From NCBI RefSeq assembly GCF_015712165.1, contig NZ_JADPZX010000001.1, positions 3,737,001 through 3,801,000 of the forward strand: a DNA stretch of 64,000 nucleotides, written 5' to 3'. The stretch is from Streptomyces spinoverrucosus (GTDB lineage: Bacteria; Actinomycetota; Actinomycetes; Streptomycetales; Streptomycetaceae). Every line of letters starts with the position of its first letter. Within the stretch, counting starts at the first letter, position 1. The notes beneath the pieces are model-generated. The model made no database searches and had not been told where the DNA came from. It saw only the letters and a program-made list of their open reading frames with translations. This document shows positions 9,057 through 18,064 of this stretch, in pieces. The translations under genes and the position numbers were made by a program.

Positions 9057-10727
9057 GTGACGGAGGCGGAGGACCGCAAGCCGCAGTCGGACGAGGCGAG
9101 GACCACGTTCGACCCCGAGATCACGTCCGAGTTCGCGATTCCCGAGGGGCTGGACGTTCCGAGGGCGGTCGGCGAGTCGGAGACGACGTCGGAGTTCGCC
9201 GTGCCGGACGGGCTCGACGTCCCGGCGCCGCCGGTCGCCGAGGCCGAGGGGTCGGCGTTCAGTCCGCCGAGGACCTACAGCTCGGGCAGCGCGCCGGCCG
9301 CGTTCACGCCCGCGACCGGGATTCCGGCGGTCCGGCTCACCAAGGACGTGCCCTGGCAGGACCGGATGCGCACCATGCTGCGGATGCCCGTCGCCGAGCG
9401 GCCCGCGCTGGAGCCGGTGCAGAAGTCGGAGGACGAGGCCGGCCCGGCCGTCCCGCGCGTCCTGGACCTGACCCTGCGTATCGGCGAGCTGCTGCTGGCC
9501 GGTGGCGAGGGCGCCGAGGACGTGGAGGCGGCGATGTTCGCGGTCTGCCGCTCCTACGGCCTGGACCGGTGTGAGCCGAACGTCACCTTCACGCTGCTGT
9601 CGATCTCGTACCAGCCGTCCCTCGTCGACGACCCCGTGTCGGCGGCCCGGACGGTACGCCGCCGGGGCACCGACTACACCCGCCTCGCGGCCGTCTACCA
9701 GCTCGTCGACGACCTCAGCGACCCCGAGACCCACCTCTCCCTGGAGGAGTCGTACCGGCGCCTCGCGGAGATCCGACGCAACCGGCACCCGTACCCGACC
9801 TGGGTGCTGACCTCCGCGAGCGGGTTGCTCGCGGGTGCGGCCTCGGTGCTCGTCGGCGGTGACCTGATCGTGTTCGTCGCCGCCGCGCTGGGCGCGATGC
9901 TCGGCGACCGGCTGGCCTGGCTGTGCGCGGGGCGTGGACTGCCGGAGTTCTACCAGTTCACGGTGGCCGCGATGCCGCCGGCCGCGATGGGGGTGGCGCT
10001 CACACTGCTGCACGTCGACGTGAAGGCGTCCGCCGTCATCACCGGTGGGCTGTTCGCGCTGCTGCCCGGGCGGGCGCTGGTGGCGGGCGTGCAGGACGGG
10101 CTGACCGGCTTCTACATCACCGCGGCGGCACGCCTGCTGGAGGTCATGTACCTCTTCGTGGGCATCGTCGTGGGTGTGCTGGTCGTGCTGTACTTCGGCG
10201 TTCAGCTCGGTGCCCAGCTCAACCCCGACGCGGCGCTGTACATCGCCGAGCGGCCATGGCTGCAGATCGCCGCGTCGATGCTGCTGTCGCTGACCTTCGC
10301 CGTGCTGTTGCAGCAGGAACGGGCCACGGTGCTCGCGGTGACGCTCAACGGGGGCGTCGCGTGGACCGTGTACGGGGCGATGCACTACGCCGGGGGCATC
10401 TCGCCGGTCGCCTCCACGGCGGTGGCGGCGGGGCTGGTGGGGCTGTTCGGGCAGCTGCTGTCGCGGTACCGGTACGCGTCGGCGCTGCCGTACACGACGG
10501 CCGCGATCGGGCCGTTGCTGCCCGGCTCCGCGACGTACTTCGGGCTGTTGTCGATCGCGCAGAACGAGGTGGACTCGGGGTTGGGGTCGCTGACCAAGGC
10601 CGCGGCGCTGGCGATGGCCATTGCGATCGGGGTCAACCTGGGGTCGGAGATCTCGCGGTTGTTCCTGCGACTGCCGGGCGCTGCCACCGGGGGGCGCAGG
10701 GCTGCCAAGCGGACGCGGGGATTCTGA
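9057..10727 (+). CDS. threonine/serine exporter family membrane protein (ThrE-like)
   Basis: The C-terminal two thirds hold about ten hydrophobic segments and match the ThrE architecture, with a DUF1212-like domain followed by a DUF3815-like domain. Members export threonine and serine or related small molecules. The N-terminal 130 residues are acidic and contain two related segments, SEFAIPEGLDVP and SEFAVPDGLDVP, about 22 residues apart, probably a disordered cytoplasmic tail. The cytosolic core with RIGELLLAGGEGAEDVE is typical of the first domain. I use the GTG at 9057 (556 aa) because GGGAG lies nine bases upstream; the frame is open from 9033. The substrate is not certain. Confidence 0.88.
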   Translation: MTEAEDRKPQSDEARTTFDPEITSEFAIPEGLDVPRAVGESETTSEFAVPDGLDVPAPPVAEAEGSAFSPPRTYSSGSAPAAFTPATGIPAVRLTKDVPWQDRMRTMLRMPVAERPALEPVQKSEDEAGPAVPRVLDLTLRIGELLLAGGEGAEDVEAAMFAVCRSYGLDRCEPNVTFTLLSISYQPSLVDDPVSAARTVRRRGTDYTRLAAVYQLVDDLSDPETHLSLEESYRRLAEIRRNRHPYPTWVLTSASGLLAGAASVLVGGDLIVFVAAALGAMLGDRLAWLCAGRGLPEFYQFTVAAMPPAAMGVALTLLHVDVKASAVITGGLFALLPGRALVAGVQDGLTGFYITAAARLLEVMYLFVGIVVGVLVVLYFGVQLGAQLNPDAALYIAERPWLQIAASMLLSLTFAVLLQQERATVLAVTLNGGVAWTVYGAMHYAGGISPVASTAVAAGLVGLFGQLLSRYRYASALPYTTAAIGPLLPGSATYFGLLSIAQNEVDSGLGSLTKAAALAMAIAIGVNLGSEISRLFLRLPGAATGGRRAAKRTRGF

Positions 10728-10784
10728 CGCCGGGCGCCTACGGGGGGTGCCGGGCGCCTACGAGATCGGTGCGTCCGCTTTGTT

Positions 10785-10836
10785 CGGCGGCTGCGGGTTG
10801 TGGGTGGTTGCTCGCGCAGTTCCCCGCGCCCCTTGA
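10785..10836. repeat. Streptomyces interspersed intergenic repeat (GCGCAGTTCCCCGCGCCCC type)
   Basis: The stretch contains CGCGCAGTTCCCCGCGCCCC, which I recognise as one arm of a short repeat scattered through intergenic regions of many Streptomyces genomes. It lies between two convergent genes. Only one arm is clear here, so it may be a decayed copy. Confidence 0.55.
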
Positions 10837-10843
10837 GGCGTTT

Positions 10844-11803
10844 TCAGTTCTGCCGGTAGGGGTCGTACGGGTACTGCTGCTGGCCCTGCTGGCCGCCGTA
10901 CTGCTGCTGCGGGTACTGCTCGGCGTACGGCTGCTGCTGGTGCGGGTACTGCTGCTGGTAGCCCTGGTTGCCGTAACCCTGCTGGCCGTAACCCTGCTGG
11001 CCGTAACCCTCCTGGCCGTAACCCTCCTGGCCGTAACCCTCCTGGCCGTAACCCTCCTGGCCGTAACCCTGGTCGTTCTGCTGGTGCGGCTCGATGCGGC
11101 GGAGCTGGGTCGTGGCGTCGTCCATCACGGGCTGCTGCTGGGCCGGAGGCTGGTGCTGGGGCTGGGGCTGCTGAGGGTTCTTCTTGTTCTTCGAGCGGGC
11201 TCGCCAGAACTCGATGATGATCGGCAGGACCGAGACGAAGACGATCAGGATCAGGATCGCCTCGATGTTGCTCTTGACGAAGCCGATGTTGCCCAGCCAG
11301 GCGCCGAGCATGGTCACGCCCGCGCCCCACAGGATGCCGCCGACGACGTTGAAGATCAGGAACGAGCGGTACCGCATGCCGCTGACGCCCGCGATGATCG
11401 GCGTGAACGTGCGCACGATGGGCACGAAGCGGGCCAGGACCAGGGACTTCGGGCCGTACTTCTCGAAGAACTCGTGGGCCTTGGCGACGTTCTCCTGCTT
11501 GAAGAAGCGGGAGTCGGGGCGGGTGAAGAGCGCCGGGCCGACCTTCTTGCCGAACATGTAACCCGCCTGGTCGCCGAGGATCGCGGCGATGCAGATCAGC
11601 ACGATGGCCGCCCACAGCGGGAAGTCCAGCTGCTTGGACGTGATCAGCAGACCGGCCGTGAACAGCAGCGAGTCGCCCGGCAGGAAGAAGCCGATGAGCA
11701 GGCCCGATTCGGCGAAGACGATGAGGAGCAGGCCCCAGATACCGAAGTTGTCCAGCAGATAGTTCGGATCCAGCCAGCTCGGTCCGAGGGCAAGCGTCGT
11801 CAC
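10844..11803 (-). CDS. DedA family membrane protein with Gly/Tyr/Gln repeat tail
   Basis: DedA proteins are inner-membrane proteins linked to lipid-carrier recycling and membrane homeostasis. Residues 1-220 hold the DedA core, with the [10 protein letters not shown] motif near residue 40 and the [14 protein letters not shown] segment [10 protein letters not shown] near residue 118. A basic stretch then leads to a cytoplasmic tail of about 90 residues rich in Gln, Gly and Tyr, including seven GYGQ-type pentapeptides. I use the GTG at 11803 (319 aa) because CAGGAG lies nine bases upstream; the frame is open from 11929. The core call is secure. The tail function is unknown and looks like a low-complexity, prion-like region. 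Confidence 0.9.
   Translation of the reverse strand: MTTLALGPSWLDPNYLLDNFGIWGLLLIVFAESGLLIGFFLPGDSLLFTAGLLITSKQLDFPLWAAIVLICIAAILGDQAGYMFGKKVGPALFTRPDSRFFKQENVAKAHEFFEKYGPKSLVLARFVPIVRTFTPIIAGVSGMRYRSFLIFNVVGGILWGAGVTMLGAWLGNIGFVKSNIEAILILIVFVSVLPIIIEFWRARSKNKKNPQQPQPQHQPPAQQQPVMDDATTQLRRIEPHQQNDQGYGQEGYGQEGYGQEGYGQEGYGQQGYGQQGYGNQGYQQQYPHQQQPYAEQYPQQQYGGQQGQQQYPYDPYRQN
10966..11070 (-). repeat. 15-bp tandem repeat inside the DedA gene
   Basis: Seven units of 15 bp encode [10 protein letters not shown] or GYGNQ. The central units are identical at the DNA level, which suggests recent slippage and a length that may vary between strains. Confidence 0.9.
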
Positions 11804-11985
11804 GGTTCCGGGCTCCTGAGGGGTCGGGAAGTACGGCATCCAATACGGCCGGACAAAGCTATCAACGCAAGGTGTCCGCCCCAGGTTCCACCGGTGTCTC
11901 CAGGATGCACTGTGAGCCGACCGCGACAAAGCTGTGAGGTGTCCCGGTGGTCCTGGCCCGGGAGCAGGCTCCCGGGCCAGGAGGG

Positions 11986-12747
11986 TCAGGAGGTGTGCCG
12001 GGCGGCATTGGCCCTGATCGCGTCGCGGAGGTACACCGCGAGGCCCGGGCGGATCTTGTCGTACGTCTCCGTGAACCGCGGGTCGGAGACGTACATCTCA
12101 CCGAGGCAGCCGTGCATCTCGTGGGAGCAGTCGTAGGACGACCGCGTGATGAAGAGGCGGTGCTCCTCCGCGGTGTCCATGGCCGCCTCGGAGTCGGCCG
12201 GGGTGCCGGCGGCCATCAGGTCGGCCATGCTCCGGTGGATCCGGTCGAACTCCTCGGTGAAGCGCTTCCAGTCCTCCTTGGTGAAGGAGGCCGCGCGCTG
12301 CTGCGACTGCCGGTAGGCGTCGGTGTCGCCCCAGCGCTGCCGCACCTCGTCCTCGTACTGGTCCGGGTCGAAGTCCCCGAACACCTCGAACTTCTCCTCG
12401 GGCGTGAGGTTGATGCCCATCTTGCGTGCCTCCATGGCGTGCTCCACGGCCGCCGCCATCTTCTGCAGCTTCTCGATCCGGGCGGTCAGCAGTTCGTGCT
12501 GGCGGCGCAGGTGTACGCGCGGGTCCGCGGCCGGGTCGTCGAGCAGGGCGGCGACCTCTTCGAGCGGGAAGCCGAGCTCTCGGTAGAACAGGATCTGCTG
12601 CAGCCGGTCGAGGTCGGCGTCGCTGTACCGCCGGTGGCCCGCGTGGCTGCGCTCGCTGGGCACGAGCAGGCCGATGTCGTCGTAGTGGTGCAGGGTGCGC
12701 ACCGTGACCCCGGCGTACCCGGCGACCTGTCCCACGGAGTAGCTCAC
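11986..12747 (-). CDS. tipA: thiopeptide-sensing MerR-family activator TipAL
   Basis: The 253-residue product matches TipAL. It has an N-terminal MerR winged helix with [20 protein letters not shown], a long dimerisation helix, and a C-terminal TipAS domain that binds thiopeptides covalently. Met110, in the [14 protein letters not shown] segment, is where the internally started 144-residue TipAS begins in S. lividans, and Cys214, the known thiostrepton attachment residue, is present in HGCLGEMYV. The GTG at 12747 has GGGAG five bases upstream. The gene has its own characteristic promoter and lies behind the ABC permease gene. Role: senses thiostrepton-like antibiotics and activates its own promoter. 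Confidence 0.95.
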   Translation of the reverse strand: MSYSVGQVAGYAGVTVRTLHHYDDIGLLVPSERSHAGHRRYSDADLDRLQQILFYRELGFPLEEVAALLDDPAADPRVHLRRQHELLTARIEKLQKMAAAVEHAMEARKMGINLTPEEKFEVFGDFDPDQYEDEVRQRWGDTDAYRQSQQRAASFTKEDWKRFTEEFDRIHRSMADLMAAGTPADSEAAMDTAEEHRLFITRSSYDCSHEMHGCLGEMYVSDPRFTETYDKIRPGLAVYLRDAIRANAARHTS

Positions 12748-12774
12748 TTCCGCTCCCTTCTCGGTACGCCCTCC

Positions 12775-12805
12775 ACGCTGAGGCCTCACGCAACGTTAGG
12801 TGCAA
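12775..12805 (-). promoter_or_regulatory. tipA promoter and TipAL operator
   Basis: The minus strand reads TTGCAC (-35, 12805-12800), a 19-bp spacer and CAGCGT (-10, 12780-12775). The unusually long 19-bp spacer is typical of MerR-activated promoters, and the two hexamers equal those I remember from the S. lividans tipA promoter. The spacer holds CCTAAC and GTGAGG, a near-perfect dyad with one mismatch. Confidence 0.85.
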
Positions 12806-12821
12806 GCCGGAATCGGCGGCC

Positions 12822-13583
12822 TCATCGGCTCAGGCGCGCGAACCGTCGTACCGCGAGCGGGAAGAAGACCGCGAGCAGCGCCAGCGGCCATATGACCGCC
12901 GCCCAGATGTGACCGGTTTCACCACCGGGGTTGCCGAACAGGTCGCGCACAGCCGTGGCCGTCTGGGACATCGGGTTCCACTGGACGACGGTGCCGAGCC
13001 AGCCGGGCATGGCCTCGGGGGTGGCGATGGCGTTGGACAGGAAGCCGACCGGCCAGACCAGGATCTGCACCGCCTGCACCAGTTCCGGTTTCCCGGCGAC
13101 CATCGCGAGGTGGATGCCGATCCACAGCATGGCGAAGCGGAACAGGAGCAGCAGGCCGACGGCGCCGAGGAAGGCGACCGGCCCGCCGTGCGCGCGCCAG
13201 CCCAGGGCGAGGCCGACGCCGATGAGGACGGCCAGGGCGAGCGCCGACTGGAGCATGTCGGCGACCGAACGGCCCACCAGGACCGCGCCGTTGGCCATCG
13301 GCATCGACCGGAAGCGGTCGATCACTCCCTTGTTGAGATCCTCGGTGACGGCGATCATCGTGCCCTCCAGGCCGAACGCCATGGTGAGGGCGAGCATCCC
13401 GGGCAGCAGGTAGTCGATGTAGTCGCCGGTGACGGCCCGGCCGCCGCCGATCAGATAGCCGAACATCACCAGCAGCATCACGGGGAAGGCGACGTTGACG
13501 GCGACCTGGACCGGTTGCCGTGCCCAGTGGGCGAGTTCACGGCGGGTCATGGTCCAGGAGTCGGTCAGCGCGTGCGTGGTCAC
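12822..13583 (-). CDS. ABC-2 type multidrug exporter permease (DrrB-like)
   Basis: This 253-residue integral membrane protein has six hydrophobic segments and the ABC-2 fold. It includes the [19 protein letters not shown] region and a WNPMSQT segment before the last helix, both typical of DrrB-type antibiotic exporters. Its start overlaps the stop of the ATPase gene by four bases (ATGA), so the two are translationally coupled and form one transporter. The substrate cannot be read from the sequence; the PadR regulator upstream suggests drug or phenolic-compound efflux. tipA follows immediately, with its promoter just past this gene's stop. Confidence 0.92.
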   Translation of the reverse strand: MTTHALTDSWTMTRRELAHWARQPVQVAVNVAFPVMLLVMFGYLIGGGRAVTGDYIDYLLPGMLALTMAFGLEGTMIAVTEDLNKGVIDRFRSMPMANGAVLVGRSVADMLQSALALAVLIGVGLALGWRAHGGPVAFLGAVGLLLLFRFAMLWIGIHLAMVAGKPELVQAVQILVWPVGFLSNAIATPEAMPGWLGTVVQWNPMSQTATAVRDLFGNPGGETGHIWAAVIWPLALLAVFFPLAVRRFARLSR

Positions 13584-14542
13584 GCGGCCTCCTTCGCGCG
13601 GTCGGCGGTGAGGTGCAGGAACGCCTCGTCCAGGGTGGGGCGTCGCAGGGCCACGTCCTCGGCCTCGATACCGGCCTCCTCAAGGGCTCGTACGACGCCG
13701 GAGAGCGCGGCCATCCGGTCGGTGACCGGCGCGCTGAGCAGCCGCCGGTCGGCGTCGACGGTGATGTCGTCCTTCGGTACGGGAAGCAGCGCGACGGCGG
13801 CGCCCAGGTGGCCCGCGTCGCGCAGGACGACGTCGATCCGGTCGCCGCCGGTCAGCGCCTTCAGCTCGTCCGCCGTGCCCTCGGCGGCGATCCGGCCCCG
13901 GTCGACGACGGAGATGCGGTCGGCGAGCTGGTCGGCCTCCTCCAGGTACTGGGTGGTGAGCAGCACCGTCGTACCGCCGCCGGCCAGGGAGCGGACTGAC
14001 GCCCACACCTCGGCGCGGCCGCGTGGGTCGAGGCCGGTGGTCGGTTCATCCAGGAACAGCACCTCCGGGTCGGTGATCAGCGACGCGGCGAGGTCCAGGC
14101 GGCGCCGCATGCCGCCGCTGTACTGCTTGACGGCCTTGCGGCCGGTGTCGGCGAGGCCGAAGCGCTCCAGGAGCTCACCGGCCCGCACGCGCGCGTGCCG
14201 GGCGCCCAGGTGGTACAGGCGGCCGAACATCTCCAGGTTCTGCAAGCCGCTCAGCTCCTCGTCCACGGCCGCGTGCTGGCCGAGCAGCCCGAGGCGCGTC
14301 CGTACCTCGTACGCCGCTCGCACGACGTCGTGCCCGGCCACCTCGACCCGGCCCGCGTCGGGGCGCAGCAGCGTGGACAGGATGCGGACCAGGGTGGTCT
14401 TGCCGGCGCCGTTCGGCCCGAGCACTGCGTGCACCGCGCCGCGCGCGACCGTGAGGTCGAGCCCGTCGAGTGCGTGCTTGACGTCTTTTCCGTTGCCGTA
14501 CTGCTTGCGTGCTCCTACGACGGTGATCGCCGTGTCGGCCAC
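13580..14542 (-). CDS. ABC exporter ATP-binding protein (DrrA-like)
   Basis: The 320-residue protein has Walker [10 protein letters not shown] near residue 42, the signature [12 protein letters not shown] near 140, Walker [18 protein letters not shown] near 160, and the C-terminal extension found in daunorubicin-resistance (DrrA) ATPases. It powers the permease encoded directly downstream, with which it overlaps by four bases. The start at ATG 14542 is followed by a normal N-terminus (VGARKQYG). Two matching dyads lie in the 86 bases between the PadR stop and this start, so the PadR protein probably represses this promoter. Confidence 0.94.
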   Translation of the reverse strand: MADTAITVVGARKQYGNGKDVKHALDGLDLTVARGAVHAVLGPNGAGKTTLVRILSTLLRPDAGRVEVAGHDVVRAAYEVRTRLGLLGQHAAVDEELSGLQNLEMFGRLYHLGARHARVRAGELLERFGLADTGRKAVKQYSGGMRRRLDLAASLITDPEVLFLDEPTTGLDPRGRAEVWASVRSLAGGGTTVLLTTQYLEEADQLADRISVVDRGRIAAEGTADELKALTGGDRIDVVLRDAGHLGAAVALLPVPKDDITVDADRRLLSAPVTDRMAALSGVVRALEEAGIEAEDVALRRPTLDEAFLHLTADRAKEAA

Positions 14543-14569
14543 TGAGTCACTCCCTCGCTAGCCCGCTGC

Positions 14570-14631
14570 TAGTCAAACTTGACTACCAGTTCACCGTAGT
14601 ACCCGGCGGGAGTATTGGTCAAACTTGATTA
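14570..14631. promoter_or_regulatory. pair of TCAAACTTGA dyads, probable PadR operator
   Basis: TAGTCAAACTTGACTA at 14570-14585 has perfect 7-bp arms. A second copy, TGGTCAAACTTGATTA, lies at 14616-14631 and overlaps the PadR stop codon. They are 46 bp apart start to start and precede the drrA-like gene. Confidence 0.7.
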
Positions 14632-15270
14632 GCGGTCGTCCTCGGGATGCCGCTCCGTCGTCGCGTACGGGTTCTTCTCGCCCTCGGCGAGTACGCCGAC
14701 GAACGGCTCGCCCTCACCGGCGAAGGTGTAGGCGCCGCCCTCGATACGGCCGATCACGCCTCTGGCCCACTCGGCCTCGGCGTCCGCCGTGTGGATCCAG
14801 AGGTTCATGATCTCGCCGATGTGGCCCAGCTGTTCGGGGCCGTCCTCGGGGACGTAGTGGTCGGTGACGGCGTCGCGCCACTCCTCGATGCGCCGGATGC
14901 GCTCCTTGAGCAGCGCGACCGCCTCGGTCCTCGGCAGGTCCACCATGAAGCCGATGGCCGCGGACTTGACGTCGACCTTCTGGTCGTACGAGGTCATCGC
15001 GTCACGCAGGAGGGCGAAGTACTCCTGGTCGCCCTCCGGCGTGATCTCGTACTCGGTGCGCGGCGGGCCGCCCGCGGTGGACGGCGCGATCTCGTGCGCA
15101 TGCAGCAGGCCCTGCTTGGCCATCTGCTTCAGGGCGTGGTAGATCGAGCCGGGCTTGGCGTTGGACCACTCGTGCGCGCCCCAGTACTCCAGGTCGTTGC
15201 GCACCTGGTACCCGTGGGCCCGCCCGTGCTGGCGGACGGCACCCAGCACCAGGAGACGGATCGCTGACAT
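14629..15270 (-). CDS. PadR family transcriptional regulator
   Basis: The 213-residue protein has an N-terminal PadR winged helix with the typical GxIYHALKQMAKQGLL helix-wing segment near residues 42-57. The C-terminal helical domain, from about residue 100, resembles Vir/PadR-C dimerisation domains. It lies directly upstream of the DrrAB-like genes on the same strand. The paired dyads at its 3' end suggest it represses the exporter, as in other PadR-ABC pairs. The inducing ligand is unknown. The start at ATG 15270 gives the standard MSAIRLLVLGAV beginning. Confidence 0.9.
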   Translation of the reverse strand: MSAIRLLVLGAVRQHGRAHGYQVRNDLEYWGAHEWSNAKPGSIYHALKQMAKQGLLHAHEIAPSTAGGPPRTEYEITPEGDQEYFALLRDAMTSYDQKVDVKSAAIGFMVDLPRTEAVALLKERIRRIEEWRDAVTDHYVPEDGPEQLGHIGEIMNLWIHTADAEAEWARGVIGRIEGGAYTFAGEGEPFVGVLAEGEKNPYATTERHPEDDR

Positions 15271-15327
15271 GCGGTCCAGATTAGGCCGCCCGGCCGACCC
15301 GACCGAGGTCCGCCCCGGTCGGCCCGC

Positions 15328-16788
15328 TCAGAACGGGAACGCGCTCCGCCCGTGCTGGACCGAGATCCACTTCAGCGTCGTGAACGCCTCCAGCGTCGTC
15401 TCGCCGTTCAGGCGGCCGAGGCCCGAGTGCTTCTCGCCGCCGAACGGGACGAGCGGCTCGTCGTGCACGGTGCCGTCGTTGACGTGAAACATGCCGGTGT
15501 CGATGCGCTGGGCGAAGCGGACGCCGCGTTCGACGTCGGCGGTGTGCACGGCCCCGCTCAGGCCGAACGGGCTGTCGTTGACGAGGCGGACCGCCTCCTC
15601 CTCGCCGTCGAACAGCACCAGCAGCGCGACCGGCCCGAAGATCTCCTGGCGCAGCAGCGCCGAGTCCGCCGGTACGTCCGTCAGGACCGACGGCTCGACC
15701 AGGTTGCCGCGCGTGGCGCCGCGCACCAGCGCGGTGGCGCCCTCGGCGACCGCCTGCTCGACGACGGACGTGACGGCCTCGGACTGCGAGGAGTTGATCA
15801 GCGGGCCGATGACCGTCTCCGGGTCGCTCGGGTCGCCGGCCTTCAGGCCGCTCACCTTGGCGACGAACTTCTCGGTGAACGCGCCGGCGACCGAGCGGTC
15901 CACCAGGACGCGGTTGGCGGCCATGCAGACCTGGCCCTGGTGGACGTACCGGCTGAAGACGGCCGCGTCGACGGCGTAGTCGAGGTCGGCGTCGTCCAGG
16001 ACCACCAGCGCGCTGTTGCCGCCGAGTTCGAGGACCGCGCGCTTGAAGTGCTGGGCGCAGACGGTGGCGACATGGCGGCCGACCCTGTCGGAGCCGGTGA
16101 AGGAGATGACCTTGGGGACCGGGTGCTCCAGGAAGGCGTCGTTGATCTCCGCGATGTCGGTGACGACGACGTTGAGCAGACCGGCCGGCAGTCCCGCGTC
16201 CTCGAACAGCTTGGCGATGACGGTGCCGCCGACGATCGGGGTGTCCTGGTGGGGCTTGAGGACGACCGCGTTGCCCAGGGCGAGGGCCGGGGCGACCGAC
16301 TTCAGGGACAGCAGGAACGGGAAGTTGAAGGGGCTGATGACGCCGACCACGCCGACCGGGACGCGGTAGAGGCGGTTCTCCTTGCCGGGGTCCGGGGAGG
16401 GGATCAGGCGGTGCTCGGCGCGCATCGTGAGGCTCGCGGCCTCGCGCAGGAACTCCTTGGCGAGGTGGAGCTCGAAGCCGGCCTTCACGCGCGTGCCGCC
16501 CAGTTCGGCGATGATCGCCTCGGTGAGCTCCTGCTCGCGCTCCTCGACCAGCCGCAGCACCTTCTCCAGCACGGCGCGGCGGGCGTGCGGCCCGGCCTCG
16601 GCCCACTGCCGCTGGGCGCGGGCGGCGGCGCGGTAGGCCTGATCTATCTCGTCGACCGTGGCTATCGTGATCGCGGCCAGCTTCTCACCGTCGTACGGGT
16701 TGAAGTCGATGATGTCCCAGGAACCGGTGCCCGGACGCCACTCGCCGTCGATGTACTGCTGAGCCAGGTCGGTGAAGTAGGACGACAT
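15328..16788 (-). CDS. aldehyde dehydrogenase (NAD(P)-dependent)
   Basis: The enzyme oxidises an aldehyde to the acid with NAD(P). The catalytic Glu lies in ELGGNSALVVLDDAD near residue 256 and the nucleophilic Cys in HQGQVCMAANR near residue 290. The SFTGSDRVGRHVA cofactor segment and the C-terminal PFGGEKHSGLGR are intact. I use ATG 16788 (486 aa) because GAGGG lies five bases upstream; the frame is open to 16836. The length fits. Its best subgroup by eye is benzaldehyde/vanillin-type dehydrogenases, but the substrate is not certain. It stands alone between a PadR-ABC unit and an XRE gene. Confidence 0.93.
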   Translation of the reverse strand: MSSYFTDLAQQYIDGEWRPGTGSWDIIDFNPYDGEKLAAITIATVDEIDQAYRAAARAQRQWAEAGPHARRAVLEKVLRLVEEREQELTEAIIAELGGTRVKAGFELHLAKEFLREAASLTMRAEHRLIPSPDPGKENRLYRVPVGVVGVISPFNFPFLLSLKSVAPALALGNAVVLKPHQDTPIVGGTVIAKLFEDAGLPAGLLNVVVTDIAEINDAFLEHPVPKVISFTGSDRVGRHVATVCAQHFKRAVLELGGNSALVVLDDADLDYAVDAAVFSRYVHQGQVCMAANRVLVDRSVAGAFTEKFVAKVSGLKAGDPSDPETVIGPLINSSQSEAVTSVVEQAVAEGATALVRGATRGNLVEPSVLTDVPADSALLRQEIFGPVALLVLFDGEEEAVRLVNDSPFGLSGAVHTADVERGVRFAQRIDTGMFHVNDGTVHDEPLVPFGGEKHSGLGRLNGETTLEAFTTLKWISVQHGRSAFPF

Positions 16789-16896
16789 GTGATCCCTCAA
16801 TCCCTGCGGTGAAGCAGTGCCCTGATCACGCGTCATCGTACTTGTGATGCAACCGAGTTGGAGTGACTCTCCGGGAACCTCTCACGAGAGCTCGGG

Positions 16897-17757
16897 TCAG
16901 GAGAGCTGGAGCAGCCCCCTGAGCAGGTCCCGGCTCTCGGCCGGTCCGGGGCTGTCCCGCTGGAGCTCCTTCAGCGCCTTCTCGTACTGGGCGACGTCCT
17001 CCGTCTTGTCCAGGTACAGCGCGCTGGTGAGCTGCTCCAGGTAGACCACGTCCGACAGGTCGGACTCGGGGAAGCTGAGGATGGTGAAGGCGCCGGACTC
17101 GCCGGAGTGCCCGCCGAAGCTGAACGGCATGATCTGCAGCCGTACGTTGGGCCGCTCGGAGAACTCGATCAGGTGCTGGAGCTGGCCGCGCATCACCTCA
17201 CGGTCGCCGTAGGGGCGGCGCAGGGCGGCCTCGTCGAGGACGATGTGGACGTCGGGGGCGTTCTCGGAGACGAGGTGCTTCTGCCGCTCCAGGCGCAGCG
17301 CCACGCGCTTTTCGACGTCGGCCTCGCTCGCGCCCTTCATGCCGCGCCTAACGACGGCACGCGCGTACGCCTCGGTCTGCAGCAGCCCGTGCACGAACTG
17401 CACCTCGTACGCGCGGATCAGGGACGCGGCGCCCTCCAGGCCCACGTAGGTGGGGAACCAGCTCGGCAGGACGTCCGAGTAACTGTGCCACCAGCCCGCG
17501 ACGTTGGCCTCCCGGGCGAGGGAGACCAGTGAGGTGCGCTCCGTCTCGTCCACGATTCCGTACAGCGTCAGCAGGTCCTCGACGTCCCTCGTCTTGAAGC
17601 TCACCCGGCCCAGCTCCATCCGGCTGATCTTCGACTCGGAGGCGCGGATGTGGTACCCCGCCGCCTCGCGCGTGATGCCTCGCGCCTCTCGCAGTCGCCT
17701 GAGTTGCGAGCCGAGCAGCATGCGCCGCACCACCGATCCGGGCTCTCCCGCGCTCAC
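16897..17757 (-). CDS. XRE-family regulator with DUF5753 domain
   Basis: Residues 13-70 form a Cro/C1-type helix-turn-helix (QLRRLREARGITREAAG followed by SKISRMELG). Residues 100-275 form the DUF5753 domain common in Streptomyces developmental regulators of the WhiJ/AbaA-like group. The GTG start at 17757 has GGGGAGG seven bases upstream. Such genes typically sit with small DUF397 proteins and anti-sigma-like ATPases, both of which follow here on the other side of a 307-base gap. The protein may recognise the 29-bp element found upstream of both partners, but that is inference. Confidence 0.9.
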   Translation of the reverse strand: MSAGEPGSVVRRMLLGSQLRRLREARGITREAAGYHIRASESKISRMELGRVSFKTRDVEDLLTLYGIVDETERTSLVSLAREANVAGWWHSYSDVLPSWFPTYVGLEGAASLIRAYEVQFVHGLLQTEAYARAVVRRGMKGASEADVEKRVALRLERQKHLVSENAPDVHIVLDEAALRRPYGDREVMRGQLQHLIEFSERPNVRLQIMPFSFGGHSGESGAFTILSFPESDLSDVVYLEQLTSALYLDKTEDVAQYEKALKELQRDSPGPAESRDLLRGLLQLS

Positions 17758-18064
17758 GTTCCAGCCTCCCCAACGGTCTTCAGGGCCCGCAGTCTGCCAC
17801 TAAACCACTCCGAGCTGTACTCGTCCGATTACACAGACGGAAAGAAGCCAAAGATTCCGGATCGGTTCAGCAAGTCCGAGGGAAGGAGAAGGCAAGCGGA
17901 CGGCGTGAAGATGGCGGAAAAAATGGCCAACAAGTGGTACGGGAGGGTCCAATTCGGTCGCGTGCACGTGCATCTGCCCTTGCATCTGCTGTACGCATCC
18001 GAAACCATGGTCCCGCGCCACCGCTGCATCGCCACGACCGCGAATTCCCGGGGGAGTGCCTCGC
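17758..18064. other. divergent regulatory gap between XRE and ATPase genes
   Basis: The 307-base gap lacks a credible gene. It contains the 29-bp element at 17961-17989 that recurs upstream of the DUF397 gene, and an A-rich stretch at 17879-17924 that is unusual for this genome. Confidence 0.6.
17961..17989 (+). promoter_or_regulatory. shared 29-bp element, copy 1 (upstream of ATPase gene)
   Basis: It begins CGTGCACGTGCATCTGCCC and ends TGCATCTGC. TGCATCTGC occurs twice with a 12-bp period. It ends 75 bases before the ATPase start. 28 of 29 bases match the copy at 19051-19079 on the other strand. Confidence 0.75.

Noticed and set aside
6668..9124. 818-residue minus-strand ORF covering dacB and ppa
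   Set aside because: It is a shadow frame created by high third-position GC. Its composition is Arg/Pro/Gly-rich and the real genes dacB and ppa are clear in other frames.
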